In this document: in pieces, positions 43,491 through 50,613 of the stretch | Position numbering within the stretch: position 1 is the first letter of the stretch | How the letters are laid out: the number at the start of each line of letters is the position of its first letter | DNA from: Meiothermus sp. QL-1 | GTDB taxonomy: Bacteria; Deinococcota; Deinococci; Deinococcales; Thermaceae | Reading direction: 5' to 3' | NCBI RefSeq assembly: GCF_003351145.1 | Contig: NZ_QQSV01000006.1 | Location: 1-64,000 of the forward strand | Length of the DNA stretch: 64,000 bases | The notes under the pieces: model-generated | What the model saw: only the letters and a program-made list of their open reading frames with translations | Told to the model about the DNA's origin: nothing | Database searches by the model: none | Made by a program: the position numbers and the translations under genes

Positions 43491-43819
43491 ACGTAGCGGC
43501 GCTCCTCCTCCAGCCACTCGTAGGCCACCGAGACCACGCGGTGGGGGCCCAGCTCCCGCCAGCGGTTCACCCCTTCCCGCAAGAAAACCCGCATAGGGCG
43601 CTGGGTGTGGAGGGCCTCCAGCAGGGTCCGGTTGCCCCCCACCGGCTGCTGGTGGCCTTTCAGGCCCTCCCCCGGGTACAAAATTGCCCCGTCGGGCAAA
43701 AACCGGTTTCTGTACCCCGACTCCCCCCGGTCCACCAGGAGGGTTTTTTGCCCTATTCCGCGCAGGGTTTTGTGCTCCCGAAGCACTTCTTTCCAGCTCA
43801 GAATCGGCTTGACACCCAT
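43460..43819 (-). CDS. Small SRA/YDG-like domain protein
   Basis: 119 residues. The stretch DGAILYPGEGLKGHQQPVGG and NRTLLEAL, then MRVFLREG, WRELGPHRVVSVAYEW and YVYWFRL, resembles the SRA/YDG fold that binds modified cytosine DNA, known as the reader part of some type-IV restriction enzymes (GEG-x-G-Q, gNraLl and rvF elements). No nuclease domain is attached. Its ATG sits inside the spacer of the tRNA promoter on the other strand. Alternative: an unrelated small protein, since only weak motifs support the call. Confidence 0.5.
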   Translation of the reverse strand: MGVKPILSWKEVLREHKTLRGIGQKTLLVDRGESGYRNRFLPDGAILYPGEGLKGHQQPVGGNRTLLEALHTQRPMRVFLREGVNRWRELGPHRVVSVAYEWLEEERRYVYWFRLEPIT

Positions 43820-43837
43820 GCAACCAACCGCTATTAT
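43809..43837 (+). promoter_or_regulatory. Promoter of the tRNA-Asp/tRNA-Phe unit
   Basis: Perfect TTGACA (43809-43814), 17-base spacer, TATTAT (43832-43837). The tRNA starts 39 bases later. Any leaky readthrough past tRNA-Phe would enter the DUF499 gene. Confidence 0.85.
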
Positions 43838-43876
43838 CCTATCTGCCTGTTCGGATGTCTCCGCACAGGGCAATGG

Positions 43877-43953
43877 GCTCCGGTGGTGTAGCTGGTCAAC
43901 ATACCCGCCTGTCACGCGGGAGATCGCGGGTTCAAGTCCCGTCCGGAGCGCCA
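43877..43953 (+). tRNA. tRNA-Asp (GUC)
   Basis: Acceptor GCTCCGG with CCGGAGC, discriminator G, D-arm GTGTAGCTGGTCAACAT, anticodon stem CCCGC/GCGGG with loop CTGTCAC giving GTC, T-arm CGGGTTCAAGTCCCG, and an encoded CCA at 43951-43953. Confidence 0.97.
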
Positions 43954-43957
43954 AACG

Positions 43958-43976
43958 GCCGGCTGGGTCAGCCGGC
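43958..43976 (+). other. Processing hairpin between the two tRNAs
   Basis: Eight-base stem (43958-43965 with 43969-43976) with a GGT loop in the 28-base spacer; probably an RNA-processing or pausing signal. Confidence 0.5.
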
Positions 43977-43981
43977 TGCAG

Positions 43982-44057
43982 GCCAAGGTAGCTCAGTCGG
44001 TAGAGCATGCGACTGAAAATCGCAGTGTCGGCGGTTCGATTCCGCCCCTTGGCACCA
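43982..44057 (+). tRNA. tRNA-Phe (GAA)
   Basis: Acceptor GCCAAGG with CCTTGGC, D-arm GCTCAGTCGGTAGAGC, anticodon stem TGCGA/TCGCA with loop CTGAAAA giving GAA, T-arm GGCGGTTCGATTCCGCC, and an encoded CCA at 44055-44057. Confidence 0.97.
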
Positions 44058-44062
44058 GGTCC

Positions 44063-44085
44063 GGACCGGGAGTGAGTCCCGGTCC
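44063..44085 (+). terminator. Terminator hairpin after tRNA-Phe
   Basis: Nine-base perfect stem (44063-44071 with 44077-44085), loop GTGAG, six bases after the tRNA. It ends the tRNA unit 47 bases before the DUF499 gene. Confidence 0.75.
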
Positions 44086-44132
44086 TTCGCATATAAACCC
44101 CTTCCCCATCCCCCAACCCATACAATTCCGGC

Positions 44133-47100
44133 ATGGAAGCCCACGGTCGCTTGGCCCAGGCCTTCAAGGTCTTTGCCGATGCCATGAAGCCTTTCCTTTT
44201 GGAAACGCTGAAGCACGCCCACGGAAAGGGTTGGGTGGAGGCCTATTTGGCCTCCTTGAGTGAAGGCCGCCGGGAGCTGGTCAAGGAAGAGATGAAGCGG
44301 GGCCGGCTGGCCGAGGAAACCCTGGACCTCAACCACTTCAAGGATATCCTGTTAGGACAAAAACAGGTCCTTCGAGAGCGCTTTGGCCGTAATTACAACC
44401 GCGCCATCACCTGGGCGGATGAAATCAGTGAGGTGCGTAATGAGTGGGCGCACCAAAAAGACCTTGCTCACGAAGACGTAAATCGCGCGCTCGACAGTAT
44501 GGTCCGCCTCCTCCGGCTTATTGGAGCCGAAGAAGCAGCCCAGCAGATGCGTCGGCTAATGGAACGTGAGTTGCCCAATGCCCCCAAAGGCAGCCTGCCG
44601 CCCTGGTGGCAACTGGCTGAGCCCGACGAGGCCATACGGCGAGGCGATTTCGATGAGAACACCTTTGCCGCCAAACTCGACGACGTGGTGGCCGGGAGGG
44701 CTCCCGTTGAGTACCAGTATGCGGAGAATTTCTTCAAAAAGACCTACCTGACTCGGGAACTCAGCGCCATTCTGAAGGACGTTTTGCGGCGGCTTGCCGG
44801 ACAGGGTGGGGAAGCTGTAATTCAGCTACGCACCCCCTTCGGAGGTGGCAAGACCCATACGCTGATAGCCCTGTACCACCTGGCCAAGGCCTACAGCGAG
44901 ATTTTAGACCTGATGGAAATTCAGAAGCTGCTCGAGGAAGCCGGGGTCGGCCAGATGCCCCGGACTCGAGTAGTAACGCTGGTAGGCACCGAGCTTTCGG
45001 CCCAGGGGCGCAAGGTGGAGGGCCTCCACATCCGCACCTTGTGGGGCGAGCTGGCGTACCAGCTAGGCGACAAAGCGGCCTATGCCCAGGTACAGGCCGC
45101 CGACGAGGCGCTGAGCCCGCCGGGCAAAAAGGCCCTAAGCGAGTTGCTGGCAGCCTACAGCCCGGTGCTCATCCTGATGGACGAATTGCTGGTCTACCAG
45201 GTGAAGGCAGCCTCGGTGGCGGTGGGGAACACCACTCTGCAAGCCCAGACCTTTGCCTTCTTGCAAGAGCTAAGCGAGGTGGTGGGAAGTTTGCCCAACG
45301 CTGTACTGGTCACCACCTTCCCCGAGTCCCACCTCGAGTACTACGACCACCAGGAGGCTCCTCAGGTCTTTGCCCGCCTGGAGAAGATATTCGGGCGGGT
45401 GCAGGCCGTGCGGATGCCGGTGCAGGGCGAGGAAATCTATGAAGTGCTGCGGCGGCGTCTGTTCGAACGGATTGACGGAGAAGCAGCCAAGCAAGTGGTG
45501 GCCGCCTACATGCAAACCTACGAGCAGTACGAAAAAGAACTGCCTCCAGAAGTGCGCAGCGGCGAGTATGGGCGCAAGATGCTCAAAGCTTTTCCCTTTC
45601 ACCCCGAACTGGTGAACGTTCTCTATGAGCGCTGGGGCACCCTGCAAACCTTCCAAAAGACCCGTGGGGTGCTGCGCCTCCTGGCCCGGCTGGTAGAAAC
45701 CGAGTACCTAAGCCCTTCCGCCCGGCCCCTCATTGGCCTGGGAGAGGCGGCCTTGGGCGATGCCGACCTGCGGGCCACGGTGACAAGCGTGCTGGGCGAG
45801 GCCAACTGGGAGTCGGTGCTGGCCTCGGATATCATCCCTCCAGAAGGCAAAGCGTTCCTGCTCGACCGCGAGCTGGGCGGCGAATATGCGCGGTACCGTC
45901 TGGGCCAATCGCTGGCCACGGCAATTTTTATGTACTCCCACTCAGGTGGAGCCCAGCAGGGGGCCACCCGACCCCAGCTCAACCTGGCCCTGACCTACCC
46001 CGGCGGGATTACCCCGTTGCTGGTGGGGGATGCGCTCGACAACCTGAAGGGAAGGCTTTACTACCTCTATGCCAATGGAAGCTGGATTTTTAAAGCTCAG
46101 CCCAACCTGAACGCGGTGCTGGCCGATCGGATGGCCCAGGTCAAGGCCGAAGCGGTAGAGGATTTGCTGCGAAAAGAGGTCGAGAGGGTAGCCGGCAGCG
46201 GGCCCTTCAAGGTGTTGGTCTGGCCCCAGAGCCACCGGGAGGTACCCGATGGCCCCGGCCTCAAGCTCGTCCTGCTGGGCCCCGAGGCCCCTCACGATAA
46301 TGAAGAAGACCTAAAACGCCTGTACCACGTTATCCAGGACAACCACGTCTCTGGGCCACGGATCTACAAGAACACCACGCTCTACCTGGCTATGGCCCGA
46401 GCCCCCTATCTGCGGGCCCAGGAGGCCGCCCGCAAGCTTCTGGCCCTGGAGGACATCCAGTCCGACCGGGGGCTGGTGCTCTCCGACGACCAGAAAGCCG
46501 ACCTAACCCGCCTTTTGAAAGAGGCCCGCGAGGCCGTGCCGGTGCTGGTCAAGAGCAGCTATACGGGTATGCTCGAGCCCCAGGACGCCAAGGGGGCTTT
46601 CCGCTTCTTCGACCTGACCGCCTACGTCCGCACCCAGCCCACCCTTCAGGCCGCCGTGGCCGAGGTGCTGCGGGCCGAGGATCTGCTGCTCAGCAAACTT
46701 GACCCCAGCTACCTCGTCCAGGGCCCCTGGGGGCTTTGGCCCGCGGATGAACCCTACCTGAGCCTAAAAGACCTCAGAGAACATTTCCTGCGCCTGCCCC
46801 ACCTGCCCTTTTTGGAGAAGGAGGAGGCCCTGAAAGAGGCCGTGGTGCAGGGGGTTCGCATCCATCTCTTTGAGCTTGGGGTAAGGCGGGATGGGGGGTT
46901 TGCCCAGGTCTGGGATGCGCAGAACCCCCCACGCCTGGAGGAGGTCTTCTTCGGCGAAGCTTATGTGCTGGCAAGGCCTGGGGTTTTGCCCAAACCCGAG
47001 GCTGACCAAACCAAAGAGACCTCGCCTTCTCGTGTTCCTCCGGTGGTGGACCCGGCTCCAACCCCCTCGCCCGCTCTCCGTCCCAAGGTAAAACAGGTGA

Positions 47101-47306
47101 GGGTTGTTCTGGACCCCATAGAGCTCAACCGGCTTCCTGCCCTGGTGGACCTGGCCAAAGCCCTCCAGGACGCTGGGGGCCAGGTGCGGCTGCGGGTGGA
47201 GGTTCGGGCAGAGAACCCCAGCGGCCTGAACGAAGCCCTTCTCGCCACCTCTGCACGGGAAATCCTGGACCAGCATGGGCTTCACTATGACTGGAAGGAG
47301 GAGTAG
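44133..47306 (+). CDS. DUF499 AAA+-like ATPase with N-terminal Swt1-like HEPN domain (putative defence)
   Basis: 1057 residues. Residues about 1-140 look like a Swt1-type HEPN domain, with DLNHFKDILLGQKQVLRERFG, WADEISEVRNEWAHQ and a complete RNxxxH motif (Arg102 to His107), the sequence that forms the active site in HEPN ribonucleases. From about 190 the DUF499 (COG1483) ATPase follows: Walker A FGGGKTHTL (about 235-243), VVTLVGTELS, and the Walker B-like VLILMDELLVY (Asp350). A Pro-rich linker (about 955-985) leads to a short C-terminal alpha/beta domain. DUF499 proteins occur with DUF1156 methylases and SNF2 helicases in predicted defence loci. An ATP-driven sensor with RNase output is inference. 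First gene of the block; the helicase starts three bases after its stop. Confidence 0.8.
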   Translation: MEAHGRLAQAFKVFADAMKPFLLETLKHAHGKGWVEAYLASLSEGRRELVKEEMKRGRLAEETLDLNHFKDILLGQKQVLRERFGRNYNRAITWADEISEVRNEWAHQKDLAHEDVNRALDSMVRLLRLIGAEEAAQQMRRLMERELPNAPKGSLPPWWQLAEPDEAIRRGDFDENTFAAKLDDVVAGRAPVEYQYAENFFKKTYLTRELSAILKDVLRRLAGQGGEAVIQLRTPFGGGKTHTLIALYHLAKAYSEILDLMEIQKLLEEAGVGQMPRTRVVTLVGTELSAQGRKVEGLHIRTLWGELAYQLGDKAAYAQVQAADEALSPPGKKALSELLAAYSPVLILMDELLVYQVKAASVAVGNTTLQAQTFAFLQELSEVVGSLPNAVLVTTFPESHLEYYDHQEAPQVFARLEKIFGRVQAVRMPVQGEEIYEVLRRRLFERIDGEAAKQVVAAYMQTYEQYEKELPPEVRSGEYGRKMLKAFPFHPELVNVLYERWGTLQTFQKTRGVLRLLARLVETEYLSPSARPLIGLGEAALGDADLRATVTSVLGEANWESVLASDIIPPEGKAFLLDRELGGEYARYRLGQSLATAIFMYSHSGGAQQGATRPQLNLALTYPGGITPLLVGDALDNLKGRLYYLYANGSWIFKAQPNLNAVLADRMAQVKAEAVEDLLRKEVERVAGSGPFKVLVWPQSHREVPDGPGLKLVLLGPEAPHDNEEDLKRLYHVIQDNHVSGPRIYKNTTLYLAMARAPYLRAQEAARKLLALEDIQSDRGLVLSDDQKADLTRLLKEAREAVPVLVKSSYTGMLEPQDAKGAFRFFDLTAYVRTQPTLQAAVAEVLRAEDLLLSKLDPSYLVQGPWGLWPADEPYLSLKDLREHFLRLPHLPFLEKEEALKEAVVQGVRIHLFELGVRRDGGFAQVWDAQNPPRLEEVFFGEAYVLARPGVLPKPEADQTKETSPSRVPPVVDPAPTPSPALRPKVKQVRVVLDPIELNRLPALVDLAKALQDAGGQVRLRVEVRAENPSGLNEALLATSAREILDQHGLHYDWKEE

Positions 47307-47309
47307 GCC

Positions 47310-50300
47310 GTGGATTGGCAGGCCCTTTTGGACCAGGTGGTGGAGGCCTCATTCTGGCCCGAGCCGGTGCGGGTGTTGCGAATTGAGCCTGTGGGTGGTC
47401 GCTTCCGCCTGGTGGCCCAGGGGCTACAAAGCCATAGGGCCTTTCACCTTCTCTTGGATGGGGAGAAGGTGGCCCAGCTTCTTGAGGGCCTCGAGGCCAA
47501 GGCACCACCCTTTGCCGGGGACGGGGAGCTCCTGGCTTTGGGGGTGGAAGCCCGGCGCATCCAGCTCGGCTACCTCTTTGATCCCTTTTTTGCCGTTTCG
47601 GCCAGCCGCATAGACCCCTTGCCCCATCAGCTCGAGGCCGTGTATGGGGTCCTCCTCAAAAAGCCCCGGGTGCGCTTCCTCCTGGCCGACGACCCTGGGG
47701 CGGGTAAAACCATCATGGCCGGGCTTCTCCTGAAGGAGCTTAAGTATCGTGGGGTGGTTTCCCGAACCCTCATCGTGGTGCCGGCCAACCTCACCGACCA
47801 GTGGCGCCGGGAGCTCAAGGAGAAGTTCGGGGAAACCTTTGAGGTGATGAACCGCGAGGGGGTGGAGGCCCTGTACGGGGAAAACCCCTGGCTCAGGCGC
47901 AACCAGGTCATCACCAGCCTGGATTTTGCCAAGCGAGAAGATAACCTCCGCCTTCTGGAACAGGCCCACTGGGACCTGGTGGTGGTGGACGAGGCCCACA
48001 AGCTTTCGGCCACCCGGTATGGCCTAGAGGTGAAGAAGTCCCAGCGTTATCGCCTGGGCGAGGTCCTTTCCCGCCGGAGCACCCACATGCTCTTCCTCAC
48101 CGCTACCCCCCACCAGGGGGACGAGGAGAAGTTCCGGCTCCTTCTGGACCTTCTGGAACCCCAGCTTTTCGCCAACACGGCCCTTCTGCAGGAGGCTGCC
48201 CAAAGGGGGGAGAACCCCATCCTGCTCCGCCGCCTCAAGGAGGACATGACCGATTTTGAGGGCAAGCCCCTTTTCCCGCCCCGCTACGTGCACACTTTGG
48301 CCTTCCGGCTCTCCCCCAGCGAGGAGATGCTCTATCAGGAGGTGAGCGATTACGTGGCGCGCCACTTCCGGCGGGCTTGGGACCAGGGGCGGCGCAACGT
48401 GGGCCTGGCCATGGCGGTATTACAGCGGCGGCTGGCCAGCAGCACTTACGCCATTGCCCAAAGTCTGGAGAACCGCCGGAAGCGGCTGGCTGCTTTGCGG
48501 GAGCAGGTGCTTAGGTTGCAGGAAGGCTCCCAGGCCGAACTGAGCGAGGAGGACCTGGAGGAGCTGCCTGAGGCGGAGCGCTGGAAGCTAGAGGATGAGC
48601 TGGCCGAGCGCCTTACCCTGGCCCGGAACCTGCCTGAGCTGGAGGAGGAACTGGCCCAGCTCGAGGCCCTGGCCAAGAAAGCCCGTACCCTGGCCCGGTT
48701 GGAGGACGACCGTAAGTTGCAAAAGCTTCTAGAGGTGTTGGGTAGCCTCCAGGGGGAAAAGCTCCTCGTTTTCACCGAACACAAGGCCACGCTGGAGTTT
48801 TTGGTGGGGGTCTTGAGGAAGCGGGGTTACGCCGTGACCTCCATGGACGGCTCCATGAGCCTGGAGGAGCGGGTCCAGCGGGAGCGGGAGTTCCGCCATG
48901 GGGCCCAGGTGATGGTGGCTACCGAGGCTGCGGGCGAGGGCATCAACCTCCAGTTTTGTGCGGTGATGGTCAACTACGACCTGCCCTGGAACCCCACCCG
49001 CTTGGAGCAACGCATGGGCCGGGTGCACCGCTATGGCCAGCGCTACGATGTGCACGTCTACAACCTGGTGGCGGAGAACACCCGCGAGGGCAAGGTACTC
49101 CAGGTGGTGCTGGACAAGCTGGAGACCATGCGGGCCCAGATGGGTTCAGACCGGGTCTACGACGTGGTGGGGGAACTTCTGGCGGACGTGAACCTGGAGG
49201 ACCTGATTCTAGCCCACCTGGCCGGCCGCAAAACCCTGGAGGAGATCCGGGCCATGGTGGAGGCCCGGCTTTCCCCCGAGCGGCTGGAGTTCATCCGTAG
49301 GATTACCTTGGAGGCCCTGGCCAAGCGGGAGCTGGACCTTTCCCGCCTTCGCCAGGAAAAAGCCCGTTCTGAGGAGCATCGTCTGCAGCCCGAGTACATC
49401 CAGCGTTTCTTTGTTCGGGCCCTAGACCGCCTGGGAGGGAGTGTCCAGCGGCGGAGCGATGGCTTATTCCGGGTGAGCGTACCCTACGGGCTTTTGCGCA
49501 AGCAGCCTGGGGTATTGGTCCGGGAGTACCCCCGGGTTACCTTTGACCCCAGGGCCCGCCTCGAGGCCGAACTCATCGCCCCAGGCCATCCCCTCTTTGA
49601 CCAGGTGCTGGAGGAAGTCCTGGCCCAGTCGGCCCCTGTTTTACGCCAGGGGGCCGCTTTCCTCTATGACGGTGAGCGGGATGGGGTGCTGGGCTACTTA
49701 GAGCTGGCGGTGGTGGATGGACTGGGCCAGACGGTGGCCCGGCGCCTCTTCGCTCTCCTCATGGATATGGAAGGGGTCTGGCAGGTGCCTCCGGAGCTTT
49801 TGGTGGATGCCGAGCCCACCATACCTCCCCAAAATCCTCTGCCTTCCCCCAGGGAGGTAGAAGGGAGGCTTCTTGAATGGGCCTACCAGCATCTTGTGGA
49901 CGATTTTTTCCAGAGTGTGCTGGCCGAGCGGGAGCAGGAGGTGGAGATCCGGCGCAAGTATGCCCAAAAGAGCCTACAGTTTCTCATCGCTGAATCCGCC
50001 AAAAAGCTCACGGAGTACAAGCTGAAAGGGGGTGAGGCCATGCGCCTTGCCATTCAGCAGGAGGAGCGCCGCCTGAGGGAGCTGGAGGAGCGGCAAAGAG
50101 CCCTGGAAGAAGAGCTGAAAAAAGCCCGGTCCCTGAACCCCGAACCTGCTCAGGTGGCGGCCCTGGCCTACCTGTATCCCCGTTCTCTGGGTTTGCCCGA
50201 TGAAGAAGACCCCGAAGTGCGCCGGCGGGTGGAGGAAGCGGCTATGCAGGTGGCCATGGCCTACGAACGTATGGAGGGGCGGGACCCGGTGGATGTGAGC

Positions 50301-50582
50301 CGGGAGAACCTGGGCTATGACCTCCGGTCTGGAGGGCGCTTTATAGAGGTCAAAGGCCGGGCTGGGGTGGGGCCCGTGGTGCTTACCCCCAACGAGTGGA
50401 TTGCTGCCCGGCGGCTTGGGGACCGGTACTGGCTTTACATCGTGACGGGGGCCCTCACTAACCCGCGCCTCCATCTGATTCAAGACCCGGCGGCCAGGCT
50501 CACGCCGGGGGAGGAAGTACAGGTGGTGCGGTATGTGGTAGACCCAGAGGAGTGGCAGCGCCATGCGGAGGTTGTGGAGTAA
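47310..50582 (+). CDS. SNF2/HepA-type helicase with C-terminal DUF3883 nuclease-like domain
   Basis: 1090 residues. An N-terminal region of about 100 residues precedes the helicase core: Walker A DDPGAGKTI (about 128-136), VVVDEAHK (about 225-232), FLTATPHQG, VFTEHKAT, and the motif V-VI region VATEAAGEGINL and RLEQRMGRVHRYGQ. Two coiled-coil-rich stretches follow (about 395-475 and 870-960). The C-terminus is DUF3883: GYDLRSGGRFIEVKGR (about 1001-1016) with the Asp and ExK spacing of PD-(D/E)XK enzymes, then LTPNEWIAARRLGDRYWLYIV. GTG start. The protein would translocate on DNA and may cleave or bind it; which of these is unknown. Confidence 0.87.
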   Translation: MDWQALLDQVVEASFWPEPVRVLRIEPVGGRFRLVAQGLQSHRAFHLLLDGEKVAQLLEGLEAKAPPFAGDGELLALGVEARRIQLGYLFDPFFAVSASRIDPLPHQLEAVYGVLLKKPRVRFLLADDPGAGKTIMAGLLLKELKYRGVVSRTLIVVPANLTDQWRRELKEKFGETFEVMNREGVEALYGENPWLRRNQVITSLDFAKREDNLRLLEQAHWDLVVVDEAHKLSATRYGLEVKKSQRYRLGEVLSRRSTHMLFLTATPHQGDEEKFRLLLDLLEPQLFANTALLQEAAQRGENPILLRRLKEDMTDFEGKPLFPPRYVHTLAFRLSPSEEMLYQEVSDYVARHFRRAWDQGRRNVGLAMAVLQRRLASSTYAIAQSLENRRKRLAALREQVLRLQEGSQAELSEEDLEELPEAERWKLEDELAERLTLARNLPELEEELAQLEALAKKARTLARLEDDRKLQKLLEVLGSLQGEKLLVFTEHKATLEFLVGVLRKRGYAVTSMDGSMSLEERVQREREFRHGAQVMVATEAAGEGINLQFCAVMVNYDLPWNPTRLEQRMGRVHRYGQRYDVHVYNLVAENTREGKVLQVVLDKLETMRAQMGSDRVYDVVGELLADVNLEDLILAHLAGRKTLEEIRAMVEARLSPERLEFIRRITLEALAKRELDLSRLRQEKARSEEHRLQPEYIQRFFVRALDRLGGSVQRRSDGLFRVSVPYGLLRKQPGVLVREYPRVTFDPRARLEAELIAPGHPLFDQVLEEVLAQSAPVLRQGAAFLYDGERDGVLGYLELAVVDGLGQTVARRLFALLMDMEGVWQVPPELLVDAEPTIPPQNPLPSPREVEGRLLEWAYQHLVDDFFQSVLAEREQEVEIRRKYAQKSLQFLIAESAKKLTEYKLKGGEAMRLAIQQEERRLRELEERQRALEEELKKARSLNPEPAQVAALAYLYPRSLGLPDEEDPEVRRRVEEAAMQVAMAYERMEGRDPVDVSRENLGYDLRSGGRFIEVKGRAGVGPVVLTPNEWIAARRLGDRYWLYIVTGALTNPRLHLIQDPAARLTPGEEVQVVRYVVDPEEWQRHAEVVE

Positions 50583-50613
50583 GCCACTTAAATAGTAGGG
50601 GGAAACAAAAACC

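Noticed and set aside
43877-44057. tRNA-Phe as an integration (att) site for the defence block
   Set aside because: No direct repeat of the tRNA 3' end was seen on the far side near 53.3 kb and there is no integrase gene.
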